From positions 1-49,538 of the forward strand of contig JAFTCT010000021.1 of NCBI GenBank assembly GCA_017454525.1: 49,538 nucleotides of DNA, given 5' to 3'. Of this stretch, positions 41,428-49,390 are shown piece after piece. Origin of the DNA: Clostridia bacterium (GTDB lineage: Bacteria > Bacillota > Clostridia > Oscillospirales > CAG-272). Position numbers and translations under genes: made by a program. Below the pieces are notes generated by a model. It was not told where the DNA came from and ran no database searches. It saw only the letters and a list, made by a program, of their open reading frames with translations. How positions within the stretch are numbered: position 1 is the first letter of the stretch; each line of letters opens with the position of its first letter.

Positions 41428-41976
41428 ATGGAAAACGGTGACTGCAGCTACCGCCGTTTCCTTGACGGAGACAACAGCGCGTTCGACGGGATCGTAAAGG
41501 AGCATTTCGATCACGTCGTCTTTTTCATCGACCGGATCCTGCACGACACGCAGGCGTCGGAGGACGTCGCGATCGACGTTTTCGCCTATCTCGCCTTCAA
41601 AAAGGGCTATGACGGGCGATCCTCGATGCGCACCTATCTTCTGACGGTCGCGCGTAGCCGCGCCCTCAATTACATAAAGAAGCACAGAGCGCATCCGACG
41701 GTCTCTTTTGACGACCTGTCCAGTGAGGCGTGCGACCGCGCGGATATGCTCGACCGGCTGATAGACGACGAGCGGAAAAAATACGTTTCCGAAGCGATGG
41801 ACAAACTGCCCGACGATCAGAAGACCGCGCTCCATCTCGTTTTCTTCGAGGGACTGACCTATAAAGAGACGGCAAAAATCATGAAAAAGAGCGAAAAGCA
41901 GGTCGACAACCTGCTGTTCCGCGCAAAAAACGCACTCCGGTCTCTGTTTGGAGAGGAAGGGAGAAAATATCTGTGA
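41428..41976 (+). CDS. ECF-like sigma factor heading the serpin operon
   Basis: This 182-residue sigma-70 factor has region 2 (RILHDTQASEDVAIDVFAYL, then AFKKGYDGRSSMRTYLLTVA) and region 4 (AMDKLPDDQKTALHLVFFEG and LTYKETAKIMKKSEKQVDNL). ATG 41428 is set by AGGAGGAAC upstream. The stop overlaps the next start (GTGA). It is the first gene of a five-gene cluster (sigma, membrane protein, serpin, serpin, lipoprotein) whose gaps are at most 18 bases, so it probably controls these genes, including itself. Confidence 0.9.
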   Translation: MENGDCSYRRFLDGDNSAFDGIVKEHFDHVVFFIDRILHDTQASEDVAIDVFAYLAFKKGYDGRSSMRTYLLTVARSRALNYIKKHRAHPTVSFDDLSSEACDRADMLDRLIDDERKKYVSEAMDKLPDDQKTALHLVFFEGLTYKETAKIMKKSEKQVDNLLFRAKNALRSLFGEEGRKYL

Positions 41977-42650
41977 GAAGCTTTGAAGAACGGAAAAGCG
42001 AGATCTTCGCCCGCGCCGGGCAAATGGAAAAACGGCGCAAAGCGCGCCTGCGCACGGTGCTGACGGCTATCCTGCTGACAGCGCTGCTCGCCGCCGGCGT
42101 GACCGGGATCGTCTTCGCGCAAAAAGCAGGGCGTCCGGTCGAACCGGTCAAGGGACAGGAAGGCGCGACGGATAACCCGGCGGAAGAGCGCACGGGAACC
42201 ATTCCCGATGCGATCCTGAATATCCTCACCGGCAGGACGTTCGACGGATCGCTCGGAGGTGAAAAGTACGGTCATAACGGCGGTAAAGCAGAAGCGACAA
42301 ACGTTCCGAAGAGCGTTTTCATTCAGCCTTCCCGCGGCCGTCCCGCCGTTTCTTACTATGCAAACGAAGAACTCTATGACGCGCTGACCGAAAAGATCCG
42401 ACGCTGCTTCGAGACCTGCCCAGAGGATCGTGACGGGGACTTCCCGGAAGGCGGACCCGACCGGGTCGCCGAGGACGTTTACTTCTTTTACCTCTTTCAG
42501 AACGCCGGAAAAGGGATAAACGAAGATTTCAGATTTGCTCTCTGGGGCGACAAACTGCAGGACTGCCAAAGCGGCGCGGTCGTCGTTTGCGGCAGCGAGG
42601 AGCGCGCCTTCCTTACCGCGCTGATCACCGGAAACGCTTCCGGAAACTGA
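41973..42650 (+). CDS. Membrane anti-sigma-like protein of the serpin operon
   Basis: This 225-residue protein starts at a GTG overlapping the sigma stop. The cytoplasmic part (about residues 1-26) is strongly basic and helical (FEERKSEIFARAGQMEKRRK). One membrane helix (RTVLTAILLTALLAAGVTGI) and an outer domain follow, with no recognised family. The topology and coupling match ECF anti-sigma proteins. The outer domain would be the sensor, perhaps cut by the proteases that the downstream serpins inhibit; this is inference. Confidence 0.75.
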   Translation: MRSFEERKSEIFARAGQMEKRRKARLRTVLTAILLTALLAAGVTGIVFAQKAGRPVEPVKGQEGATDNPAEERTGTIPDAILNILTGRTFDGSLGGEKYGHNGGKAEATNVPKSVFIQPSRGRPAVSYYANEELYDALTEKIRRCFETCPEDRDGDFPEGGPDRVAEDVYFFYLFQNAGKGINEDFRFALWGDKLQDCQSGAVVVCGSEERAFLTALITGNASGN

Positions 42651-42665
42651 AAGGAGAAACCGACA

Positions 42666-44027
42666 ATGAAAAAAGTGATGAGAAAAATGATAAAGACCGT
42701 CTGCGTCCTCTGCGCGCTGCTGACCGTCTTTGTTTCCTGCGCCCGCGGCGGCATTCCGGCGCCGGTCACGGACGGTCAGACCGAAAGCGAAACGACAAAG
42801 ACCCTGACCCCGATCCCGCACGAAGAAGCGAAAACGCTTCTTGAAAACGCCGATCTGATGCGCGCGTTCAGTCAGAACGTCACCCTGCCGCGTTTTGAAT
42901 CGGAGGCGTTCAGGGACGCCGCGAGAAAATTCGACGTCGCGCTGTTTCAGAAGATCGCCCTGAACAACCGGGGAAAGAACCTGATCGTTTCGCCTCTGTC
43001 AGTGATGCTGGCGCTGGCGATGACCGCGCAGGGCGCCGAAGGACAGACCAAAGAAGAAATGCTCCGGCTGCTCGGCGACGGCATGACGCTAAACGAACTG
43101 AACGAAAATCTGGCGGCGTACACGGCGCGCCTGAAAAGCGACGACTACACGCGCATTTCCTACGCCGACGCGCTGTTTCTGAACGAAACCGGCGGATTTG
43201 CAAACGCCGTCAAAGAGGCGTTCCTGCAGGCAAACGCCGATTACTACCGTGCGGGCGTTTTCAGACTTCCCTTTGAAGACCGCGCCGCAGCCGCGATCAA
43301 CGACTGGGTCAAGGAACACACCGACGGCATGATCGAAAAGATCGTCGACCGTCTGGATCCCGCGGCGGTCATGGCGCTGCTCAACGCGCTCTGTTTTGAA
43401 GCGTCGTGGTACAGCACCTATAAGGAAGAAAACGTAAAACAGGGCGAATTCCGCACGTCTGCGGGCGCAGTGACCGTTGAAATGCTCCACGGGACGGTCA
43501 GCGACTACCTGGAGGACAGGGAGGGCGGCGCCGTCGGCTTCATGAAGGATTACGCCGATCCCCGGTATACCTTCACCGTCCTTCTGCCGGACGAAGGCGT
43601 CGACGTCTTCGATTATATCGCTTCGCTCACGCCCGAACGCCTGAAAAATATCTTTTCCGGCTGCCGCAGCGGGATCGTGACGACCGCCATGCCGAAATTC
43701 AAGAGCGATTTTTCGGTCAATCTCAATGCGATCCTCAAGGATCTCGGTATGCCGACGGCGTTTGACGCGGTACGCGCCGACTTCTCGGGGATGGCGGACT
43801 GGAACGAAACGCTGTATATCGGCAAAGTGCTGCACAAGGGTCATATCGAGGTGAACGAGACCGGAACGAGCGCCGCCGCCGCGACCGCGGTGTTGATGTA
43901 CAGCGGAAGTATAGGCGGTATCGAGGAGTATACCGTGATTCTCGACCGTCCCTTCGTTTATATGATCACCGACACTCTCTCCGGGCTTCCGCTGTTTATG
44001 GGCGTGCTGAACACCGTTGAAAACTGA
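42666..44027 (+). CDS. Lipoprotein serpin 1 (serine protease inhibitor)
   Basis: This 453-residue protein has a lipoprotein signal with lipobox FVSC (Cys25), a spacer of about 60 residues, then a complete serpin fold. Serpin signatures include NLIVSPLSVMLALAMTAQGA, LLNALCFEASWYS and ILDRPFVYMI. The hinge and reactive loop, VNETGTSAAAATAVLMYSGS, occupy residues 396-415. The hinge Gly-Thr/Ser-Ala-rich pattern is that of inhibitory serpins. Counting from the hinge puts the scissile bond near Gly414-Ser415, which would suit enzymes that cut after small residues. It should be anchored on the outer membrane face. Confidence 0.93.
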   Translation: MKKVMRKMIKTVCVLCALLTVFVSCARGGIPAPVTDGQTESETTKTLTPIPHEEAKTLLENADLMRAFSQNVTLPRFESEAFRDAARKFDVALFQKIALNNRGKNLIVSPLSVMLALAMTAQGAEGQTKEEMLRLLGDGMTLNELNENLAAYTARLKSDDYTRISYADALFLNETGGFANAVKEAFLQANADYYRAGVFRLPFEDRAAAAINDWVKEHTDGMIEKIVDRLDPAAVMALLNALCFEASWYSTYKEENVKQGEFRTSAGAVTVEMLHGTVSDYLEDREGGAVGFMKDYADPRYTFTVLLPDEGVDVFDYIASLTPERLKNIFSGCRSGIVTTAMPKFKSDFSVNLNAILKDLGMPTAFDAVRADFSGMADWNETLYIGKVLHKGHIEVNETGTSAAAATAVLMYSGSIGGIEEYTVILDRPFVYMITDTLSGLPLFMGVLNTVEN

Positions 44028-44040
44028 AAGGAGTTTCCGC

Positions 44041-45402
44041 ATGAAACGTACTTGTTCATTCCTCTCTTTATTTCTGTCGCTTCTTTTCCTTTTCGCTTCC
44101 TGCGCCGGAAACGGCGTGATCGCGCCTGCGGGAACGCCGTCAGACGCGCAGAGCGGCGCGGGAAACAGCGCCGTTCTTCCGCTTACGCCCGGAGGATCGA
44201 CGGCCGCCGATACTTCCCTGCAAACGCCGTCGGACGCGAAAACGCTGCTTGAAAAAGGGGATCTGATGCGCGGGATCACGGCGCGCGCGCCGTCGGTCGG
44301 GAAGCCGGACGACGCCTTCCTTTCGGCGCAGACGGCGTTCGATCTTGCGCTCTTTCGGGAGATCGCCGAGGCGCACAAAGGCGAAAACGTCGTCCTCTCG
44401 CCCTTCTCCGCGGCGGTCGCGCTGGCGATGACGGCGAACGGCGCCGCCGGACAGACGGCGAAAGAAATGTGGAAGCTGCTCGGCGGAGAACTTTCGCCGG
44501 ACGCGCTGAACGAAGGTCTGTACTGCTGCCTGAAGGCGTTGACCGGAGAGGAGAGTGCCCTCACCTTTGCGGACGCGATCTTTTACGCCGATATTGCCGG
44601 CTTTGAAGTCCTGCCGGAATTCCTGCAGAAAAACGCCGATTACTACAACGCGAGCGCCTACAAACTGCCCTTCGACGACGAAGCGGTAAAGGCGGTCAAC
44701 GCCTGGGTGAGGGAGCATACCGCCGGGCGGATCGAGAAGATCATCGAAGCGTTCGGCGAAAACGCCAGAATGCTGCTTATCAACGCGCTCTGCTTCGACG
44801 CGGAATGGGAAGAATGGTATCCGGAGAATATGCAGAGGCCGGGCGTCTTTTTCACGGAAGGCGGTGAACAAACCGTCACGATGATGTATTCCGAGGAGCG
44901 CGCCTATCTGAACGACGGCAAAGCGACCGGCTTCATCAAGCCCTATAAAAACGGTTACAGCTTCGCGGCGCTTCTGCCGAACGAAAACGTGACCCTCGAC
45001 GAGTATATCGCTTCGCTTGACGCGGCCAGCCTCCTCCGGACGCTGCGCAGCGCCGAAAAGCGCAGGATCGATACGGGAATGCCGCAATTCAAAAGTGATT
45101 TCGGCGCCGATCTGAAGGAAACGCTGGCGGCGCTCGGTATGCCCGCGGCGTTCAGTCTTGCGGCGGATTTCTCAAACATTAACGGCAAAAACGACCTGTA
45201 TATCGAAAAAGTGATCCACAAATGCAGTATCTCGGTCGACGGCAAGGGCACCGAAGCGGGCGCAGCCACCGCGGTGGAGATCTATACGAAAGGAATTTCC
45301 GACAATCCCGCCGTCGTGCTCAACCGTCCCTTCCTCTATATGATCCTCGACGACAGTACGGGACTGCCGGTATTTATGGGCACGCTCTCAAGCGTCGCGT
45401 GA
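44041..45402 (+). CDS. Lipoprotein serpin 2 (serine protease inhibitor)
   Basis: This 453-residue paralogue of serpin 1 has lipobox FASC (Cys21). The N-terminal region shares SDAKTLLEKGDLMRG with EEAKTLLENADLMRA of serpin 1, so the pair arose by tandem duplication. Serpin signatures are NVVLSPFSAAVALAMTANGA, LLINALCFDAEWEEWY and VVLNRPFLYMI. The reactive loop (residues 401-418) reads GKGTEAGAATAVEIYTKG. Counting from the hinge puts P1 near Lys417, predicting trypsin-like targets. P17 is Gly where Glu is usual. AAAGGAG precedes ATG 44041, 13 bases after serpin 1. Confidence 0.93.
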   Translation: MKRTCSFLSLFLSLLFLFASCAGNGVIAPAGTPSDAQSGAGNSAVLPLTPGGSTAADTSLQTPSDAKTLLEKGDLMRGITARAPSVGKPDDAFLSAQTAFDLALFREIAEAHKGENVVLSPFSAAVALAMTANGAAGQTAKEMWKLLGGELSPDALNEGLYCCLKALTGEESALTFADAIFYADIAGFEVLPEFLQKNADYYNASAYKLPFDDEAVKAVNAWVREHTAGRIEKIIEAFGENARMLLINALCFDAEWEEWYPENMQRPGVFFTEGGEQTVTMMYSEERAYLNDGKATGFIKPYKNGYSFAALLPNENVTLDEYIASLDAASLLRTLRSAEKRRIDTGMPQFKSDFGADLKETLAALGMPAAFSLAADFSNINGKNDLYIEKVIHKCSISVDGKGTEAGAATAVEIYTKGISDNPAVVLNRPFLYMILDDSTGLPVFMGTLSSVA

Positions 45403-45420
45403 GATGCGGGGTACGAATCT

Positions 45421-46395
45421 ATGAATAAGCGTTCTTTCATAATCCCGGCGCTTGCGCTTCTTCTTTTCGCCGCCGCGGTCCTTATGCCGTCCTGCTCCGG
45501 AAAAGAGCCGCAGACGAGCGGGTGCGTTGAACAGACCTTCGACGGATCCTTCACTCCGGAACCGGAAAAACTGTATGAAGCGGTCGTTTATATAACGGCT
45601 CTTGACAGCGAAGGATTCGCTTGCACCGGCGCCTTTCAGGGCGGAGCCTGGGTTTCCAGCCCGGGTGCTTCGGAACGTTTTCACATTTCCGAACAGATCA
45701 GGATGGAATTCTACGGAAAGAACTGCGCGCATACCGAAAAGAGGATCGCCGTCGATGACGGCGGGGCGGGAAGAAAAGAAACGGTCTGCGCATGGACCGT
45801 GCGGGAGGTCGTTTCGGCGAACCCCGATCCCGCGCTTTACGCCGACGCGAAACCGATCATCTATCTCTATCCCGAAAAAGAAACCGTTTGTTCCGTGTTT
45901 CTCGATTTTGACGGCGAAATCACCTGTTCCTATCCCGAACACGGCGCGCGCGGATGGTCGTCCTTCACCGCCCGCCCCGACGGAACGCTGCTCTTCTCCG
46001 ACGGCGGCGAATACTACGCGCTGTACTGGGAAGGGGACGAAAAAGGAAAGGTTTTTGACTTCTCCTCCGGCTTCTGCGTGCCGGGAGAGGCAACGGCGGA
46101 GTTTCTTGGGGAAACCCTGCCGAAACTCGGTCTGTCCCCAAGGGAAGCGAACGAATTCATCATTTACTGGCTGCCGCGGATGCAGGAGAACGCTTATAAT
46201 CTGATCTCCTTTCAGGGGAAAGCCTACACCGACGGCGCCCGCCTGACCGTCGATCCTGCGCCGGATACGGTGATCCGGGTATTCATGGCGTATATTGCGC
46301 TCGACAACCCCGTCGGGATCGCGCCGCAGAAATTCGCCGCACCGGAAAGGACCGGCTTCACGTTGGTCGAATGGGGCGGCTGTGAAGTGAAATGA
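45421..46395 (+). CDS. Lipoprotein of unknown function, last gene of the serpin operon
   Basis: This 324-residue lipoprotein has signal peptide MNKRSFIIPALALLLFAAAV and lipobox MPSC (Cys25). A C-terminal domain starts AKPIIYLYPEKETVCSVFLD and continues with the motifs FCVPGEATAEFLGE, EFIIYWLPRMQENAYNLISF and LVEWGGCEV. To my knowledge similar KPVIYLYP-type domains occur in other clostridial surface proteins without known function. It follows serpin 2 by 18 bases. No ordinary ribosome binding site is seen (GATGCGGGGTACGAATCT), so it may depend on coupling. Confidence 0.8.
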   Translation: MNKRSFIIPALALLLFAAAVLMPSCSGKEPQTSGCVEQTFDGSFTPEPEKLYEAVVYITALDSEGFACTGAFQGGAWVSSPGASERFHISEQIRMEFYGKNCAHTEKRIAVDDGGAGRKETVCAWTVREVVSANPDPALYADAKPIIYLYPEKETVCSVFLDFDGEITCSYPEHGARGWSSFTARPDGTLLFSDGGEYYALYWEGDEKGKVFDFSSGFCVPGEATAEFLGETLPKLGLSPREANEFIIYWLPRMQENAYNLISFQGKAYTDGARLTVDPAPDTVIRVFMAYIALDNPVGIAPQKFAAPERTGFTLVEWGGCEVK

Positions 46396-46426
46396 CCTGA
46401 AGGATCAAAAATAACAAACATGACGA

Positions 46427-46460
46427 GGGGCTGTTCATTTGCGGACAAATGAACAGCCCC
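46427..46460. repeat. Hairpin repeat family, copy 3 (possible operon terminator)
   Basis: GGGGCTGTTCATTTG (46427-46441) pairs perfectly with CAAATGAACAGCCCC (46446-46460) around loop CGGA. TTCTGTTTC follows, a poor T-run. It lies 32 bases after the last gene of the serpin operon and has the same arms as copy 1. Confidence 0.8.
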
Positions 46461-46520
46461 TTCTGTTTCATGACGCGCATCGCGCCAAAGCAAGATTTTA
46501 CGTAACACATAAAATTTTTG

Positions 46521-46549
46521 TTGACAAATCAAAAAAATCGTGATATACT
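46521..46549 (+). promoter_or_regulatory. Sigma-A promoter of the 46609-47882 operon
   Basis: A perfect TTGACA (46521-46526) and TATACT (46544-46549) are 17 bases apart. Confidence 0.85.
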
Positions 46550-46608
46550 GTCCTCGAAGTGAAGAACGTTTGCGGCCCTGAAAAGCGCGCGGACGGTCCC
46601 GAAAGGAG

Positions 46609-47136
46609 ATGATCACCCTGCAAAAACGCGTATGGTATACGGTCGGAAAAACCGCGCTTCTTTTATTGGCGCTCTCTCTGCTGCTCCCCATTGCCGGATG
46701 CTTTTTCGGACATCCGACAGAGATCGAACAGGGCTTTTCCGCCGAACTGGTTGACAGACTGAAAACCGGATTCGGCGTCACGATCCCGGACGGCGCGGTC
46801 TTTGAGAAGGGATTGTGTACCAATTCCTTCAGGGATCCCTTCTTCGTGATCATTTTCACGGTTCCGCTCAAAGACGGCGTCACGCCCGCTCCGCTCCGTC
46901 CCGACCGTATCGTTTCCGGTCTTCTTTCGCTCAGCGGAGACTGGTTTGACAAGAACGGCGATCCCGGCGGCGGCGTCTCTCTGTCGATCGAAGGGTATGA
47001 CGGTTTCTGCATCCCGATGGAGTACGGGTTCGGGATGGCGAAGGATCCGATGTACGCCTCTGTCAGTTATTCTTTCCCCGATGAGCATACCGTCCGGATC
47101 CGTTTTTGCGGAAAAGACGGCTTCCGTTACCCGTAG
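46609..47136 (+). CDS. Small lipoprotein of unknown function
   Basis: This roughly 175-residue protein has an N-terminal hydrophobic segment (TALLLLALSLLLPIAGC) with lipobox IAGC, and a mature part of no recognised family. The ATG at 46609 directly abuts AAAGGAG, too close for normal initiation. A CTG at 46618 (next residues QKRVW) is nine bases from the SD and may be the true start. It is the first gene of an operon with a DUF2975 protein and a small regulator. Confidence 0.65.
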   Translation: MITLQKRVWYTVGKTALLLLALSLLLPIAGCFFGHPTEIEQGFSAELVDRLKTGFGVTIPDGAVFEKGLCTNSFRDPFFVIIFTVPLKDGVTPAPLRPDRIVSGLLSLSGDWFDKNGDPGGGVSLSIEGYDGFCIPMEYGFGMAKDPMYASVSYSFPDEHTVRIRFCGKDGFRYP

Positions 47137-47175
47137 GATCTGTATTTATAAAATTTGTTTAAAGGAGATCATTCC

Positions 47176-47688
47176 ATGAAAAATGAAACGAAAAACAGCG
47201 TGACCGTCTTTTGCATCCGCCTGTCGCTCGTCGTGATCGCTCTGGCGGGCGTTTCGGTCTGCGCGTTCTGGTATCCCTTCCAGACGTCGCTTACCGCCAT
47301 CGGGGTCCCGAGCGGCGAACGCGTCGATCCCACCGCCGCGCAGAAAGCCGAATACTGGATCCAGCTGATCTTTTACTGGATCGCCTCTCTTCCCTGCTTT
47401 TTTCTGCTGATTTACGGCTGGTTTCTTTCAAACAACGTGAAAAAGAACACCGTGTTTTCGCTTCAGACCTTCCGCTTGCTGCGCCGCTCGGCAATCATTC
47501 TCTTTATAGATTCGATCGTCTTTCTCGTCGCCCAGCTGGTCTTCACGGTCCTGCGCTGGAATCCCTTCGCGCCGATCCTGTCTGCTGTGGGCGTGATCGG
47601 GCTGATCCTTTCCTTTGCGCTGCTGCTGGGAGGGCACTATGTGAAAGAAGCGGCAAAAATCAAGGAAGAAAACGAGGGATATATATGA
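47176..47688 (+). CDS. DUF2975 family membrane protein
   Basis: This 170-residue protein has four membrane helices (about residues 12-32, 63-85, 105-127 and 134-152). The DUF2975 pattern FSLQTFRLLRRSAIILFIDS falls between helices 2 and 3. The start is set by AAAGGAG upstream of 47176. DUF2975 proteins are nearly always followed by a short Cro-type regulator, as here, with the ATGA overlap. The molecular function is unknown. Confidence 0.88.
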   Translation: MKNETKNSVTVFCIRLSLVVIALAGVSVCAFWYPFQTSLTAIGVPSGERVDPTAAQKAEYWIQLIFYWIASLPCFFLLIYGWFLSNNVKKNTVFSLQTFRLLRRSAIILFIDSIVFLVAQLVFTVLRWNPFAPILSAVGVIGLILSFALLLGGHYVKEAAKIKEENEGYI

Positions 47689-47882
47689 TCATCGTCAATA
47701 TTGACGTGATGCTGGCGAAGCGCAAAATGAGCGTGACCGAACTCTCCGAGAAGGTCGGCATCAGTTTAACGAACATCTCGCTTCTCAAGAACGGCAAGGT
47801 CAAGGGAATGAAGTTTGAAACGCTTGACAGGATCTGTCAGGCGCTGGACTGTCAGCCGGGAGATCTCCTGGAAAGAAAATAG
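47685..47882 (+). CDS. Small Cro/CI-type helix-turn-helix regulator (YozG-like)
   Basis: This 65-residue protein is almost entirely an HTH_3/XRE domain: MIIVNIDVMLAKRKMSVTEL, SEKVGISLTNISLLKNGKVK, FETLDRICQALDCQPGDLLE. Its start overlaps the stop of the DUF2975 gene. Such pairs resemble YoaS-YozG of Bacillus, in which the small regulator probably controls its own operon. Confidence 0.92.
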   Translation: MIIVNIDVMLAKRKMSVTELSEKVGISLTNISLLKNGKVKGMKFETLDRICQALDCQPGDLLERK

Positions 47883-48199
47883 GGAGCGGCAGGGCGCGCA
47901 AATGCGCTTTAGTGAAAAGAGAGAAAAACGCCGTCAAAAAGCGCCTCAAATTGACGTGTTTTCGTCATTTGAGGCGAATTTTTATACGGTTTCCGTATAT
48001 TCGTACACGAGAGCATTGGGAAAATCGCGTCATGCTATGAATAATCATTGTTTTATTCAAAAAGCCGGGAGTTACGACATAATGTAGAATATATACCGAA
48101 ATATTGTACTTTCCCACGTCAGGTGTGAGGAATCGTATCGAATTCCGTCGATCGCCGCGCGCGGCGCGTTTTCCCATTTTTCACGCCCGAAAATCACGG
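47883..48199 (+). other. Intergenic region with the operon terminator
   Basis: GCGCCTCAAATTGACG (47941-47956) pairs with CGTCATTTGAGGCG (47963-47976), followed by AATTTTTA, a likely terminator for the preceding operon. The AT-rich stretch 47985-48199 shows no gene or clear repeat apart from CGCGCGCGGCGCG near 48160. Confidence 0.65.
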
Positions 48200-48228
48200 T
48201 TTACAACGGACACAATATATAGTATAAT
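48200..48228 (+). promoter_or_regulatory. Sigma-A promoter of the DUF6514-like gene
   Basis: TTTACA (48200-48205) and a perfect TATAAT (48223-48228) are 17 bases apart. Confidence 0.85.
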
Positions 48229-48275
48229 GCACAGGGGAGAACCACAATATCTTGTGTCGGAAGTTGGAAACGAAG

Positions 48276-48554
48276 ATGGAAAAGACAATGAAAAACGGGC
48301 GCGGCGATACAGCGGGAAAGGGCTGGCAGTGCAGCGTGATCGGGCGCGCGACGAAGGACGATCCGTTCGGCAGACGGCGGTGCTACGACTTGAAAATCGA
48401 AGAGGACGGCGAAACCGTCATACTGGAGGACGTCGCCTCCTCCCTGCGTCTCGCAAGGAAGATCGCGCGCTTCTTTTCGGAAAACCGCGTCGCGCCCTGC
48501 CACGCGTCCGACGTCTACGAGGATCTTGCGGCGGATCCCTCCTTTATCGACTGA
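48276..48554 (+). CDS. Small soluble protein, DUF6514-like
   Basis: This 92-residue protein has the core YDLKIEEDGETVILEDVASS followed by ARFFSENRVAPCHASDVYED, the layout of small clostridial DUF6514 proteins. The function is unknown. The start is uncertain: ATG 48276 has no clear SD, while a TTG at 48252 lies 11 bases after GGGGAGA and would add eight residues. The last 11 bases overlap the convergent hydrolase gene. Confidence 0.7.
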   Translation: MEKTMKNGRGDTAGKGWQCSVIGRATKDDPFGRRRCYDLKIEEDGETVILEDVASSLRLARKIARFFSENRVAPCHASDVYEDLAADPSFID

Positions 48555-49299
48555 AAAGACGGTAAAGAAACCGCGCGAGAAGTTCCCGCCACGCGCCGAC
48601 GACCGGATCGCCCTCGGCAAGTCCGAGCCCGTGATCGCCGTGAGGGAAAATATGGCACTCGACTCCGACGCCCGCTGTGTGCAGCGCGGAGGCGTACAGA
48701 AGGGTGTTGAAGACGCTGACGCCGGGATCGTCGGCGGTATGCCAGAGGAACGCCGGCGGCGTCTGCGCCGTAACGTGCAGTTCGGGCGAGAGGACGCGCG
48801 CGGCGGCAAGGTCGTCTTTGAAGAGATTGAAGCGCGAGTCGGTATGCGTGACGGCGTCGTCCTTCAGCGTCACGACGGGATAGCAGAGGATCTGCGCATC
48901 GGGCAGAAAAGGCAGAGCGCGAAGCCCGTCCTGATCCTCTCCCGGAAGCGGATCAAGGCAGGTGGACAGAAGTGTGACGAGACTGCCGCCGGCGGAGGAG
49001 CCCATCGCGGCGATTTTCTGCGGATCGATCCCGGTTTTCCCGGCGTTTGCGCGCACCAGGCGCATCGCGCGCCGCGCGTCGAGCAGCGGCAGCGGAAAGC
49101 GGTGAGGCGCGACGCGGTAGAGACAGACGAAGGCGTCGTAACCCAGTCCGTTCAGAAATTCCGCGTAGCCCCGCCCCTCGTGATCGGCAAGAAAGGCGTA
49201 CGCGCCGCCCGGAAAGATGACCGCCGCGGCGTCGCTTTTTTTGTTTTTCGCCGGATAGTATACCAGGCGTTCTTCATTTTCATGATCCCACAGTTTCAT
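48544..49299 (-). CDS. Alpha/beta hydrolase (esterase/lipase-like)
   Basis: This 251-residue cytoplasmic hydrolase has the oxyanion motif FPGGAYAFLADHEG and the nucleophile elbow AMGSSAGGSLV. The acid is in TADDPGVSV and the catalytic His in FPHGDHGLGL. This is the BD-FAE/acetyl-xylan-esterase-like group, which removes acetyl or feruloyl groups from carbohydrates or small esters. ATG 49299 is set by GGGAGG upstream; a longer frame would run over the promoter. The substrate is not predictable from sequence. Confidence 0.9.
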   Translation of the reverse strand: MKLWDHENEERLVYYPAKNKKSDAAAVIFPGGAYAFLADHEGRGYAEFLNGLGYDAFVCLYRVAPHRFPLPLLDARRAMRLVRANAGKTGIDPQKIAAMGSSAGGSLVTLLSTCLDPLPGEDQDGLRALPFLPDAQILCYPVVTLKDDAVTHTDSRFNLFKDDLAAARVLSPELHVTAQTPPAFLWHTADDPGVSVFNTLLYASALHTAGVGVECHIFPHGDHGLGLAEGDPVVGAWRELLARFLYRLFSR

Positions 49300-49339
49300 T
49301 GCGTACCTCCCGGCGGAGCCCATTCGTCCCCGCGCTTTC

Positions 49340-49368
49340 ACTATAACACCGGACGGCGCTTTTGTCAA
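49340..49368 (-). promoter_or_regulatory. Sigma-A promoter of the hydrolase gene
   Basis: On the minus strand TTGACA (49363-49368) and TATAGT (49340-49345) are 17 bases apart, 41 bases before the start codon. Confidence 0.85.
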
Positions 49369-49390
49369 GACGCGCGCCGGTTTGTATGAA

